Source: an uncultured Sphingosinicella sp. (GTDB taxonomy: Bacteria > Pseudomonadota > Alphaproteobacteria > Sphingomonadales > Sphingomonadaceae). Taken from it: 15,345 nt of DNA. The position numbers and the translations under genes are program-made. Positions 1 through 7,459 of this stretch are shown here, in pieces (within the stretch, counting starts at the first letter, position 1; the number at the start of each line of letters is the position of its first letter). The stretch covers positions 1 through 15,345 of the forward strand of contig CAMPIH010000038.1 of the NCBI GenBank assembly GCA_946886275.1. Reading direction: 5' to 3'. The notes beneath the pieces are model-generated. The model was not told where the DNA came from. It ran no database searches and saw only the letters and a list, made by a program, of their open reading frames with translations.

Positions 1-588
1 TGGCGCAACGACCGCTTCGGCCGCGGCGGCGATCATACCGAATTCCTCAATGCCGGATTTCCCGCCGTCCGTTTCTCGGTCGCAGTCGAGAATTACAACT
101 GGCAGCACCAGGACCTGAGGACCGAGAACGGGATCGAATATGGCGACACCGTCGACAAGATGGATTTCCCCTATTTGCGGCGAGTGACCCAGCTCAACGT
201 CGCTGCCCTCGCGGCCCTGGCCCGAGCGCCGATGCCGCCGGCACCAACGGTCGAAGGGGCGGTCTCCACCGACACCAACGTCCGCTGGAACGCGGTTCCC
301 GGCGCGACCGGCTATGTCGTTCGCTGGCGGAGGACCGACTCCAATCAATGGCAGCACAGCCGCCGGTTCCAGACGGCTGTCGTGAACTGCGCTCCCGTCG
401 ACGACGATGCCTGCCTGCTCACGACCGACGAATCGCGGTCGTTCGGAGCCATTCTCGATGGCGTGCGCGTGGACGACTGGGTGTTCGGAGTCTCGTCGAT
501 CGCCCCCGACGGCAGCGAAAGCCCGGTGGCTTCGGCGGTTCCGGGCGGCGCGTTCCGGCCCTACACACCGCCGCCTGCGGCGCAGTGA
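1..588 (+). CDS. M28-family zinc peptidase, C-terminal part, with FnIII-like tail (5' end outside window)
   Basis: The reading frame is open from the first base, so only the last 195 residues are present and the true start lies outside the window. Visible residues 7-25 (GRGGDHTEFLNAGFPAVRF) match the metal-binding region that precedes the C-terminal subdomain of M28 aminopeptidases. The stretch WQHQDLRTENG followed by GDTVDKMDF (residues 34-56) resembles the distal zinc-ligand histidine and DTxDK segment of that family. From about residue 79, the sequence (PPAPTVEG, VRWNAVPGATGYVVRWRR) looks like a fibronectin type III beta-sandwich appended to the peptidase. Proteins of this type are normally exported and release N-terminal amino acids from peptides. 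The signal peptide and the first zinc ligands cannot be seen here. The gene is read in the same direction as rnr, 95 bases upstream of it. The family call is fairly secure; the substrate is unknown. Confidence 0.8.
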   Translation, partial: WRNDRFGRGGDHTEFLNAGFPAVRFSVAVENYNWQHQDLRTENGIEYGDTVDKMDFPYLRRVTQLNVAALAALARAPMPPAPTVEGAVSTDTNVRWNAVPGATGYVVRWRRTDSNQWQHSRRFQTAVVNCAPVDDDACLLTTDESRSFGAILDGVRVDDWVFGVSSIAPDGSESPVASAVPGGAFRPYTPPPAAQ

Positions 589-609
589 ATCGCCCCTTGC
601 GAGCGAAAC

Positions 610-672
610 CACGCCTGCGCGTGCGGGGAACCTCCGCCCTGCTCGATTGCTTCGTCGCTAGCGCCTCGCAAT
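610..672. repeat. REP-like intergenic palindromic element upstream of rnr
   Basis: The 95-base gap between the peptidase and rnr holds two small inverted repeats. One is CACGC-ctgc-GCGTG at 610-623. The other is ATTGC at 646-650 paired with GCAAT at 668-672, enclosing the palindrome CGCTAGCG (656-663). From memory, the phrase ATTGCTTCGTCGC...CTCGCAATGACG resembles short dispersed palindromes common between genes in alphaproteobacterial genomes. Only one copy occurs in this window, so its repetitive nature is inferred. It lies within 12 bases of the rnr start codon. Confidence 0.35.
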
Positions 673-683
673 GACGAACTGAA

Positions 684-3005
684 ATGAGCCGGAAGAGATC
701 ATATCAAGGCGGGCTTCCCACCCGCCAGCAGATCCTGGACTTCATCCAGTCTTCGGACGAGCCGGCGGGCAAGCGCGAGATCGCCCGAGCGTTTCAGCTC
801 AGCGGTGCCGACAAGATCGCGCTCAAGACCTTGCTCCGCGACATGGCCGACGAAGGGCTGATCGACTCGGCGCCGGGCCGCGCCTTTCACAAGATGGGCG
901 GCGTTCCCAAGGTCACGGTGTTGCGGGTCATCGACGTGGACGATTCGGGCCGCGCCTGGGCGACTCCGGAGCGCTGGGAGGCGGAAGGCGCGCCGCCGCG
1001 TCTGCGGGTGATGGAACGCAAGGGGCGCGGCAACGCGCTCGGCGTCGGCGACCGGATCCTGTCGCGGACTGAGGAAGGGCGCGACGGGTGGATCGCCCAT
1101 CCGATGAAGAAGCTGCTGAAGGGCAGCGAGCTCGTCCTCGGGGTCGTCCATCAGGAAGGGACGAACCACTGGCTCCGGCCGGTCGAGAAGAAGGAAAGGC
1201 GCGAGCTGCCCATTTCCGAACTCGGCGAGGCCCGGCCCGGCGATCTCGTCCTGGCCGAGAAGACCGGTCGGCCGCCGCGGCTGTCGGCCCGGGTCGACAC
1301 TATCCTCGGCGATCCCTTCGCGCCGCGAAGCTTCAGCCTGATCGCCATCCACAAGCATGGCATCCCGCACAAGTTCGGCGACCATGTCATCGAGGAAGCG
1401 GAGCAGGTCGCGGGTCAGGATCTCGGCGAGCGCGAGGACCTGACTCACATCCCCATCCTTGCCATCGACCCGGCTGACGCGCGCGACCATGACGATGCGG
1501 TCTGGGCATCGGAGGACGACGATCCCGCCAATCCCGGCGGCTGGAAGGCGATCGTCGCGATCGCCGACGTCTCCTATTACGTCCGCCCCGGAAGCGCCCT
1601 CGACAAGGAGGCCCGGAAGCGCGGCAACAGCGTCTATTTCCCGGACCGGGTGGTGCCGATGCTGCCGGAAAACCTGTCGGCCGACATCTGCTCGCTGAAG
1701 CAAGGGGAGGATCGCGCCGCTCTGGTCTGCCATCTGCAGGTGGCGAAGGACGGACAGCTGAAATCCTGGCGTTTCACCCGCGCCCGGGTCCGGATCGCCG
1801 CCAACATCGCCTATGAGGATGCGCAGGCCGCGATCGATGCCACGTTCGGCCAGGAACGGATCGAGGTCGCGTCGCCGACCTGCGCGATGCCCGAGATCGA
1901 GTCGGGACAGGAGCCGATCGTGGCGCCGGCGCTGGTCGAAGGCAGCCTGAAGCCGCTCTGGGCCTGCTGGAAGGCGATGTACAAGGCGCGCGAGAAAAGG
2001 GCGCCGCTTGAGCTCGATCTCCCCGAGCGGCGGGTGGTGCTCGACGAGAAGGGACGGATCACGTCGGTCGCTCCACGCGAGCGCCTCGACGCCCACAAGC
2101 TGATCGAGGATTATATGATCGCGGCCAACGTCGCCGCGGCCAAGGCGCTGGAGGCGAAGAAGGCACCGGTCATGTACCGGGTCCACGAGCCGCCCAGCCG
2201 CGAGAAGCTCGTCGCGCTCAAGGACTATCTGAAGACGTTCGGAATCGAGTTCGCGCTCGGCCAGGTCGTCCGGCCCGGTACCTTCAATCATATCATCGAA
2301 CGGGTCGGCGAGGCCGATTTCAGGCCGCAGGTGATGGAGCAGATCCTTCGCACCCAGACCCAGGCCTATTACGCACCGGAAAATCATGGCCATTTCGGCC
2401 TCGCGCTCGGCTCCTACGGCCATTTCACCAGCCCGATCCGTCGCTATGCCGACCTCGTCGTTCACCGCTCGCTGGTCCGGGCCTATCGGCTCGGCGAGGG
2501 CGGGCTCAGCGATTCCGAAGCCGAGGCGATGGAGGTGACCGGCGAGCTCATCTCCAACCTGGAGCGGCGGGCGATGGAGGCGGAACGCGAGACTCTCGAC
2601 CGTTATGTCGCCGCCTATCTCGCCGACCATGTCGGCGAGCTCGTCAAATGCCGGATCACCGGGGTTCAACCGTTCGGCTTCTTCGCCACGGTCGAGGAGC
2701 TTGGCGGCGACGGCCTGGTTCCGGTCGCTACCCTCACCCACGATTATTTCCGCTATGACGAGACCGGCCAGACCCTGACCGGCGACGAGACCGGCGAACA
2801 ATACAGCCTCGGCCAGCGGCTCACCCTTCGCCTTGCCGAAGCCAATCCGGTGAGCGGCGGCCTTCGCTTCGAATTGCCCAACTCACCCCCGTCAGGCCGG
2901 CCGGGGCCGAGGCGCGACGGCCGCCGCGAGCAGGGCGGCGAGCGCAAGTACAGGGAAGGCAAGCGCGGCCGCCCGTCCAATATCCGGCATCGCGGCCGGC
3001 GCTGA
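684..3005 (+). CDS. rnr: Ribonuclease R (3'-5' exoribonuclease)
   Basis: RNase R degrades structured RNA processively from the 3' end and serves in rRNA quality control and mRNA turnover in the cytoplasm. The 773-residue product has the full family order. An N-terminal winged-helix region spans about residues 10-70, followed by cold-shock/OB domains (about 75-220) and the RNB catalytic domain (about 255-600). The metal-binding motif IDPADARDHDD (261-271) supplies D262, D268, D270 and D271. NSVYFP holds the base-stacking tyrosine Y318, and SPIRRYADLVVHR lies at 583-595. An S1 domain starts near residue 650, and a Lys/Arg/Gly-rich tail (738-773) is typical of RNase R rather than RNase II. The ATG at 684 lies one or two codons before the usual N-terminus, but no good Shine-Dalgarno sequence precedes it. 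The short leader is occupied by a palindromic element. No promoter was recognised in the gap, so co-transcription with the peptidase is possible. A hairpin terminator follows at 3045. Confidence 0.96.
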   Translation: MSRKRSYQGGLPTRQQILDFIQSSDEPAGKREIARAFQLSGADKIALKTLLRDMADEGLIDSAPGRAFHKMGGVPKVTVLRVIDVDDSGRAWATPERWEAEGAPPRLRVMERKGRGNALGVGDRILSRTEEGRDGWIAHPMKKLLKGSELVLGVVHQEGTNHWLRPVEKKERRELPISELGEARPGDLVLAEKTGRPPRLSARVDTILGDPFAPRSFSLIAIHKHGIPHKFGDHVIEEAEQVAGQDLGEREDLTHIPILAIDPADARDHDDAVWASEDDDPANPGGWKAIVAIADVSYYVRPGSALDKEARKRGNSVYFPDRVVPMLPENLSADICSLKQGEDRAALVCHLQVAKDGQLKSWRFTRARVRIAANIAYEDAQAAIDATFGQERIEVASPTCAMPEIESGQEPIVAPALVEGSLKPLWACWKAMYKAREKRAPLELDLPERRVVLDEKGRITSVAPRERLDAHKLIEDYMIAANVAAAKALEAKKAPVMYRVHEPPSREKLVALKDYLKTFGIEFALGQVVRPGTFNHIIERVGEADFRPQVMEQILRTQTQAYYAPENHGHFGLALGSYGHFTSPIRRYADLVVHRSLVRAYRLGEGGLSDSEAEAMEVTGELISNLERRAMEAERETLDRYVAAYLADHVGELVKCRITGVQPFGFFATVEELGGDGLVPVATLTHDYFRYDETGQTLTGDETGEQYSLGQRLTLRLAEANPVSGGLRFELPNSPPSGRPGPRRDGRREQGGERKYREGKRGRPSNIRHRGRR

Positions 3006-3044
3006 CCGACGGCTCTCGACAGGATCGAATCGCCTCGAACGAGA

Positions 3045-3072
3045 AAGGGCGGCCCCTTTCGGCGCCGCCCTT
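3045..3072. terminator. Shared rho-independent terminator of rnr and rplJL
   Basis: A perfect 9-bp stem (AAGGGCGGC at 3045-3053, GCCGCCCTT at 3064-3072) with a 10-base loop lies 40 bases after the rnr stop. On the plus strand it is followed by the pyrimidine-rich run CCTTCTTGCTCTTC. On the minus strand it is followed by TTTCTCGTTC. It can therefore end both convergent units, rnr from the left and rplJ-rplL from the right. Confidence 0.75.
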
Positions 3073-3083
3073 CCTTCTTGCTC

Positions 3084-3101
3084 TTCTCGAAGGCTCGAGA
3101 A
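3084..3101. repeat. Second inverted repeat between rnr and rplL
   Basis: TTCTCGA (3084-3090) and TCGAGAA (3095-3101) form a perfect 7-bp stem with the 4-base loop AGGC. It sits directly behind the terminator hairpin. No T-run follows on either strand, so it may be a backup stem or a processing or decay barrier. Confidence 0.35.
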
Positions 3102-3149
3102 TGAGATCGAGTCGGTCTGGATCCCGGCTTTCGCCCGGATGATTCCGAA

Positions 3150-3170
3150 CGCGCCTTCCGGCGCGCCGGA
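3150..3170. repeat. Overlapping palindromes abutting the rplL stop codon
   Basis: Two mutually exclusive structures overlap here. One is the hairpin CGCGCC-ttcc-GGCGCG (3150-3165). The other is the perfect 14-bp palindrome TCCGGCGCGCCGGA (3157-3170), which touches the rplL stop codon. On the rplL strand the first stem is followed by TTCGGAATC, a poor terminator tail. It may stabilise the 3' end of the rplJL transcript. Confidence 0.35.
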
Positions 3171-3545
3171 TTACTTCAGCTCGACGGTGCCGCCGGCTTC
3201 CTCGATCTTCTTCTTGATCTCTTCGGCCTCGGCCTTGGAGACGCCTTCCTTGATCGGCTTCGGAGCGCCTTCGACCAGCGCCTTGGCTTCGCCGAGGCCG
3301 AGCTGGGTGATGGCGCGGACTTCCTTGATCACGTTGATCTTCTTGCCGCCGTCGCCGGTGAGGATGACGTCGAACTCGGTCTGCTCTTCGGCAGCCGGAG
3401 CAGCGGGGCCGCCGGCGGCCGGAGCCGCGGCAACCGCAGCGGCGGCGGAGACGCCCCAGCGCTCTTCGAGCAACTTGGCGAGGTCAGCGGCTTCAAGGAC
3501 GGTCAGCTCGCTCAGCTGATCGACGAGGGTGTTGATGTCGGCCAT
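3171..3545 (-). CDS. rplL: 50S ribosomal protein L7/L12
   Basis: L7/L12 forms the flexible ribosomal stalk that recruits and activates translation GTPases. It binds as dimers to the C-terminal helix of L10. The 124-residue product has the standard length. The N-terminal dimerisation helices ([14 protein letters not shown], then LEERWGVS) are followed by an Ala/Pro/Gly-rich hinge at about residues 34-52. The C-terminal domain (about 55-124) contains [29 protein letters not shown] and EAGGTVELK. The ATG at 3545 is preceded by GGAG seven bases upstream. The gene lies 60 bases downstream of rplJ in one unit. It is followed by hairpins and then convergent rnr, so rpoB is not the next gene, unlike the usual bacterial arrangement. 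Confidence 0.98.
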   Translation of the reverse strand: MADINTLVDQLSELTVLEAADLAKLLEERWGVSAAAAVAAAPAAGGPAAPAAEEQTEFDVILTGDGGKKINVIKEVRAITQLGLGEAKALVEGAPKPIKEGVSKAEAEEIKKKIEEAGGTVELK

Positions 3546-3605
3546 TTCTATTCTCCACTAGGTTCATTCGGGCAATCGCGCCCTGGGTATAGTTCAAGCA
3601 AAAGG

Positions 3606-4121
3606 TCAGGCGGCTTCCTTGGCCGCATAGGCACCAAAGACTCGGGCCAGCTGGGCACCGGGCTCGTTGATCGTCCGCGCGATCTTGGTCGCGGGCGCCT
3701 GGATGAGGCCCACGATCGTCGCACGCAGCTCGTCGAGCGAGGGCAGAGCGGCAAGCGCCTTGATACCCTCGGCATTGAGCACGGTGTCGCCCATCGCGCC
3801 GCCGACGATCTCGAGACGATCGTTGGTCTTGGCGAAATCGACCGCGGCCTTGGCGGCAGCGACCGGATCGGACGAGGTGGCGAGCGCGGTCGGACCGGTC
3901 AGCAAATCGCTGAGCGGAGCGTAGCGCGTGCCTTCGAGCGCGATCAAAGCGAGGGTGTTCTTGGTGACCTTGTAACGGGCGCCGGCGTCACGCATCCGGT
4001 TCCGCAGAGCGGTGGACTGGGCCACCGTCATCCCGAGATTGCGGGTGACGACGACGACGTTCGTTTCGTTGAACGTCTGCTTCAGCTCGGCGACCTGCTC
4101 TCTTTTCTGAGCTCGATCCAT
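3606..4121 (-). CDS. rplJ: 50S ribosomal protein L10
   Basis: L10 anchors the L7/L12 stalk to 23S rRNA and, in bacteria studied, binds its own mRNA leader as a complex with L12. The ATG at 4121 gives 171 residues beginning [17 protein letters not shown], the standard alphaproteobacterial N-terminus, and GGAG lies six bases upstream. A second in-frame ATG at 4151 would add ten residues, but it lies in the loop of a stable hairpin and has no ribosome-binding site, so it is rejected. Recognisable segments are [28 protein letters not shown] and the stalk-binding C-terminal helix [18 protein letters not shown] 308-base leader with several strong hairpins precedes the gene. Confidence 0.97.
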   Translation of the reverse strand: MDRAQKREQVAELKQTFNETNVVVVTRNLGMTVAQSTALRNRMRDAGARYKVTKNTLALIALEGTRYAPLSDLLTGPTALATSSDPVAAAKAAVDFAKTNDRLEIVGGAMGDTVLNAEGIKALAALPSLDELRATIVGLIQAPATKIARTINEPGAQLARVFGAYAAKEAA

Positions 4122-4429
4122 TTCAGTCTCCAACTTCACCCGGCGGACCATCCGCCGGGCGCATCCCGGATTTCGCCGGAACGGGTGTCCAGGCCTGAGC
4201 CTGGACGGCGCGCGGCAGGCCGCACGCCTTTCGCACCGCCGCGAGCGACGACACGATGTCCGAAGGGGAGAAGCGAATGGCCGCGAGCCGTGGAGGCTTC
4301 AGCCGAACCGGTCGCACAGCGCCGGAAATCCTTTCCCCGTCTAGGCTGGACATTAAGGGCGAAGCGCCCACCAGCTGTCTCGGACGGGCCTGCGGGCGAG
4401 CCCGCAAGCGAAGGCGCGCATCTAAGGCT
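4122..4429 (-). promoter_or_regulatory. rplJL leader and intergenic region with a series of hairpins
   Basis: This 308-base stretch between the deacetylase stop and rplJ contains no gene I can support. It must hold the rplJL promoter, though no clear -35/-10 pair stands out. Read on the minus strand toward rplJ, it carries several hairpins. The first is TGCGGGC-tc-GCCCGCA (4406-4391). Next is GGGCG-ctt-CGCCC followed by TTAATGT (4369-4357), perhaps a weak terminator for the deacetylase operon. Then comes a 7-bp stem with one G-U pair (4225-4210), and an 8-bp stem with a TCAG loop (4206-4187). The last is a 9-bp stem with a 3-base loop (4159-4139) that ends about eight bases before the rplJ Shine-Dalgarno. 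The last three are well placed to be an L10(L12)-responsive leader, which is an inference. Confidence 0.5.
4139..4159 (-). promoter_or_regulatory. rplJ: Hairpin next to the rplJ ribosome-binding site
   Basis: CCCGGCGGA (4139-4147) and TCCGCCGGG (4151-4159) pair perfectly over nine bases around a three-base loop. On the mRNA the stem ends eight bases before the GGAG of rplJ. This is the position expected of a translational control element, but no conserved L10-binding motif was identified. Confidence 0.45.
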
Positions 4430-5269
4430 TCAGCCGCGAAAGTCAATCTCCCGGCGGACGCTTTCGGCATAGGCTCCATAGCTTTGGAAGGTGAGGCCGA
4501 GCTTCGACAAGGCTTCGAGCCTGGCCATCATGTTGCGCCGGTTCAGGCGCATCAGCCCGTTATAGGGGCTCCAGCGCGAAAAGCCGGGATGGGCATGGCC
4601 CTCCTCGTCCGGGTCGATGTCATAGGGATGGACGTAGCTGAGGATGGCCTGGCCGAGCCGCCTGCGCCGTCGAAAGGCGGCGACGATCAGGGGCATCGGC
4701 AGGACTCGAAGATAGACACCGCCCAAAGGCAGTGGAAGCCAACGGGAATGGAGGCTGACCGGAAGCTCGAGGACATTGGCGATCGGTCGCGGGTTCGGGC
4801 CGAAGCCCGCCCAGCCGTGAATCGGGCTGGGCGCCGGGAGGATCGAGCTCGAATAGGAAAAGCCGAGCTCCGCCAGGATCGGATAGGCCCAGCAGCTCTT
4901 TTTGGTGAGCGAGAAGCAGGGGGCCCGGTAGCCGATCGGCCGATCCGCGCCCGCCGCCTCGATCGCTTCGATGTTGCGAAGCAGGTCGGCCTGGAACGAC
5001 GACGGATCCTGATCGCCGAGGACGATGTGACGGTCGGAATGACAGGCGATCTCATGGCCTGCGGACGCGATCCGCTTCACCATCTCCGGATGGCGGCGGG
5101 CAACCTCGCCGACGACGAAGAAGGTCGCCCGGGCCTCCCTCGCCTCCAGGAAATCGAGATAGGTCTCGATCAATTCGGGAACCCGCGGAGCGAGGCGTTC
5201 GCCGCCCTCGATCGACAGGCGCGGGTCTTCGACGTCGACGCTGAACAGGAAAGGCGCCTGGTCGATCAT
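4430..5269 (-). CDS. Polysaccharide deacetylase (PEP-CTERM-locus / DUF3473-like subfamily)
   Basis: The 279-residue product is a NodB-homology carbohydrate esterase that removes N- or O-acetyl groups from polysaccharide or lipid-linked sugar. Motif 1 is FSVDVED (9-15), with D12 and D15. Motif 2 is HEIACHSDRH, giving the metal ligands H77 and H81. Motif 3 is GYRAPCFSLT around R115-P117, and SYVHPYDIDPDEEG carries the distal histidine H214. The FSVDVED and CHSDRH wording and the C-terminal HPYD region recall the subfamily found at exopolysaccharide and PEP-CTERM loci, although no exosortase is seen here. No signal peptide is visible, so it probably acts in the cytoplasm or at the inner face of the membrane. 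The start ATG (5269) overlaps the stop of the upstream membrane glycosyltransferase as ATGA, which indicates translational coupling. By position it resembles ArnD beside ArnC and ArnT, but the substrate is unknown. Confidence 0.88.
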   Translation of the reverse strand: MIDQAPFLFSVDVEDPRLSIEGGERLAPRVPELIETYLDFLEAREARATFFVVGEVARRHPEMVKRIASAGHEIACHSDRHIVLGDQDPSSFQADLLRNIEAIEAAGADRPIGYRAPCFSLTKKSCWAYPILAELGFSYSSSILPAPSPIHGWAGFGPNPRPIANVLELPVSLHSRWLPLPLGGVYLRVLPMPLIVAAFRRRRRLGQAILSYVHPYDIDPDEEGHAHPGFSRWSPYNGLMRLNRRNMMARLEALSKLGLTFQSYGAYAESVRREIDFRG

Positions 5270-6486
5270 GTTCGTCGAAGCCGCCTTTCCAGGTCGGCGA
5301 TGCCGCCGGCCGCGAGCAGGATGAGATGCGGCAGGATCGGCGCCCGGTAGCGCCAGTCGAAGTCGACCTGAACCAGGCCATGGAAGGCGGCATAGGCCAG
5401 AACCGCTCCGGCGGACGCGAAAAAGACCTTCTTCTCCGACTGTCCGAAGCCGGTGTCGCTGCGCCAGAGGGCGATCAGGAGCCAGCCCGCGAGCGCGTAG
5501 CACGGGAGGAAGAAGATGAGCTGCGCGACCCAATGGGTGGGGCTGAAGCCGGCCGCCCCCGGAGCGAAGAAATGGATGAAGCGGTCTCCGGAGATGAAGA
5601 CATAGTCGACCAGCGCGCTCGGCGGCGAGTGATAGGTTTCGACGCGGGCGTCCACGACCGCGCCGGCCGAATAGCCGGCGGCCGTGACCTCGAACGCCCG
5701 CGCCAGCATTGCGAACGGCCATCGCTGCGGATCCTGGATCAGCCAGGCGAACAGGAAGGCGCCGCCGGCCGCCGCCGCGCCGAGCAGGAGGAGGAGCGGG
5801 CCGCGGCCGATCGGGAATCTGCCGGCGCGGGCGAGATAGGCGGCCCAGACGAGGTCTGGCACCAGGACGAAGCCGGTGGGCCGATAGAAGATTCCTGTGC
5901 CGGCAAGGCCGATCACACGCGCCCATCCGCGCGAATCGCCGAGGATTCGAGCGGCAACGAGGGCGAAGATCGAAAAGGCGATGAAGACGAAGGTGGAGTC
6001 GGAAAGCGCGTAGCGGACCCACTGGAAGAGGTCGAAGCAGGCAAGGAAGAGAAGAAGCGCGCCCCAGCTCGCTGCGGCGCTTCCGGTGGCCCGTCCAACA
6101 AGGCGAAGAAGAAGCAGTCCGACTCCGATGTCGGAGGCGAGGTTGAGAGTGATCAAGGCGATCGGCCATCCGTCGCCGAATGCGAGCTGGAGGAGGGCGA
6201 CCAGAGTTACGAACAGGACGTAGAGGATCGCCGGAAATTCAGAATTCACCTGCGCCAGTTGGCCGGCATAATCGAATCCGCTCTCGGCAAGCTGCTGGGC
6301 GAAGCGGGCATAGGTGGCGCTGTCCTGGCCGGTCGTCGGTCCGGCCGCCAGCACGTAGAAGCCGTGAACCAGGAGGATGATGAGGCCCGCCTGCCACGCA
6401 GGCGGCGCTGGCAGGCGCGAAAGCCTTGCGGTCGGTTTGGCGGTCTCGTGCAAGGCGAGGTCGGCCGCCGGGCCGCTCGGCCCCAT
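5266..6486 (-). CDS. Multi-pass membrane glycosyltransferase, GT-C fold (ArnT/PMT, GT39-like)
   Basis: The 406-residue product has about ten hydrophobic spans, for example near residues 32-48, 86-104, 109-130, 139-150, 165-180, 229-251, 320-341, 353-372 and 381-396. GT-C enzymes transfer a sugar from a polyprenyl-phosphate carrier to a lipid, protein or polysaccharide on the outer side of the inner membrane. The first external loop has the typical acidic motif, here GQDSATYARFAQQLAESG with D55. A second conserved-looking Asp lies in RYALSDSTF (D163). The C-terminal DWRYRAPILPHLILLAAGG is characteristic of the ArnT/PMT group. The ATG at 6486 overlaps the stop of the upstream GT2 gene as TGATG, and the deacetylase gene follows with an ATGA overlap. 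The three genes therefore form one tight operon. The donor and acceptor cannot be read from sequence; an N-terminal extension of about 30 residues is not conserved-looking. Confidence 0.82.
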   Translation of the reverse strand: MGPSGPAADLALHETAKPTARLSRLPAPPAWQAGLIILLVHGFYVLAAGPTTGQDSATYARFAQQLAESGFDYAGQLAQVNSEFPAILYVLFVTLVALLQLAFGDGWPIALITLNLASDIGVGLLLLRLVGRATGSAAASWGALLLFLACFDLFQWVRYALSDSTFVFIAFSIFALVAARILGDSRGWARVIGLAGTGIFYRPTGFVLVPDLVWAAYLARAGRFPIGRGPLLLLLGAAAAGGAFLFAWLIQDPQRWPFAMLARAFEVTAAGYSAGAVVDARVETYHSPPSALVDYVFISGDRFIHFFAPGAAGFSPTHWVAQLIFFLPCYALAGWLLIALWRSDTGFGQSEKKVFFASAGAVLAYAAFHGLVQVDFDWRYRAPILPHLILLAAGGIADLERRLRRT

Positions 6487-7265
6487 CAGCTCGACGGGGT
6501 GCCGGCGAGCGGCCTCGCCATGAGCCGCTCGCCGAGACCTCTGGCGAGGCGCTCGACGAGACGGATGGTGATGAGTGCGCCGAAACGGGGCGCGACACGG
6601 CGAAGGCTGACGCTGCTCACCTCGTCCGAATAACGGGCCGGAAGCGGCACGTCGGCAACCCGAGCGCCGATCTTGCGAAGACCGAACAACATGTCGGTCT
6701 CGAAGAAGAAGCAGTCGGCAAGGTCATCGAGCGTCATCCGGCGGAGCGCCTCGGCATGGACGGCCGTATATCCGTTGGCGGGATCGCCGATCCGCCAATA
6801 GCCGGTGGCGCCCCTGTGAAGGATCGAGAGCAGCCGGTTGGCGAGCCGTCTTACCGGCGGCATGGCCTTGAGCGCGTCGGCCGACGTGCCGGGCGGCATC
6901 AGCCGCGTCGGCGCAAGCCTGTTCCCCTTGCTGTAATCGGCACCGCCGCGAAGGATCGGCTCGATCAGCAGGGGAATGTGAGCGGGGTCCATCTGGCCGT
7001 CGGAATCGAGCTTCACGATGATGTCGGCGCCGTCGGCGAGCGCGCGCCGATAGCCATGCTTCATCGCCCCGCCGACGCCGAGATTGCGGCCGTTGTGGAG
7101 GACGGTGATCCTTCGATCCTCGACATGGTCGGCGACATGGCGGCCGGTCGAATCCGGGCAGCCATCGTCCACCACGTAGATTCGCGCGACCTCGGACCCG
7201 ATCGCGGCCAATACCGGTCCGATTGTCGCCGCGGCTCGGAACGAAGGTATGACCACCGCCAGCAC
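6486..7265 (-). CDS. Family 2 glycosyltransferase, DPM1/ArnC-like
   Basis: This is a soluble inverting glycosyltransferase of the type that loads a sugar from an NDP donor onto polyprenyl phosphate. From the GTG at 7265 the protein has 259 residues and begins MLAVVIPSFRAA, where such enzymes usually start. The nucleotide-binding VVDDG is at 31-35, NLGVGGAM at 61-68, and the catalytic DSD with GQMD at 87-93. The KGNR motif follows. No C-terminal membrane helices of the GtrB type are present, so it is closer to DPM1. The frame stays open upstream to 7394. A TTG at 7319 would add 18 residues, but it has no ribosome-binding site, whereas AAGGA stands seven bases before the GTG. No ATG is available. 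It heads the operon with the GT-C transferase and deacetylase and is divergent from the GNAT gene. Confidence 0.85.
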   Translation of the reverse strand: MLAVVIPSFRAAATIGPVLAAIGSEVARIYVVDDGCPDSTGRHVADHVEDRRITVLHNGRNLGVGGAMKHGYRRALADGADIIVKLDSDGQMDPAHIPLLIEPILRGGADYSKGNRLAPTRLMPPGTSADALKAMPPVRRLANRLLSILHRGATGYWRIGDPANGYTAVHAEALRRMTLDDLADCFFFETDMLFGLRKIGARVADVPLPARYSDEVSSVSLRRVAPRFGALITIRLVERLARGLGERLMARPLAGTPSS

Positions 7266-7328
7266 CGGCGGATCCTTGGACAGGCCTTTCGGCGATGCGC
7301 TTATCGTCCTTCTCCGCAAAATGGGGAT

Positions 7329-7348
7329 GGCTGGTTTGTTAGCCAGCC
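7329..7348. promoter_or_regulatory. Inverted repeat in the divergent GT2/GNAT control region
   Basis: GGCTGG (7329-7334) and CCAGCC (7343-7348) are separated by eight bases in the roughly 190-base region between the two divergent genes. An inverted repeat with this spacing could bind a dimeric regulator governing both directions, or form a leader hairpin. No clear -35/-10 pair was identified on either strand. Confidence 0.3.
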
Positions 7349-7459
7349 GTTCCGGCCAAGTCCACGCCGGGCTCCGCCGGATCGACGATGCTCAGGCCTT
7401 CAGCGCGTCGTCAATGATGGCTATGCGGTGAAGCTGGACGGGAGCGGGAGCATATCCGG

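Noticed and set aside
699..2801. 700-codon open frame antisense to rnr
   Set aside because: It covers the RNase R gene almost exactly in the opposite frame. Long antisense frames are expected in GC-rich coding DNA. The product shows no recognisable domain or ribosome-binding site.
4122..4151. Longer L10 start at the ATG at 4151
   Set aside because: That ATG lies in a hairpin loop without a ribosome-binding site. The family N-terminus and a GGAG site support 4121.
4430..5269. PEP-CTERM/exosortase locus
   Set aside because: Only the deacetylase resembles that system. No exosortase, PEP-CTERM protein or Wzx/Wzy-type gene is present in the window.
7266..7459. EcfG-type general stress promoter (GGAAC-N16/17-CGTT)
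   Set aside because: A GGAAC occurs on the minus strand next to the inverted repeat, but no CGTT is found at the required spacing.
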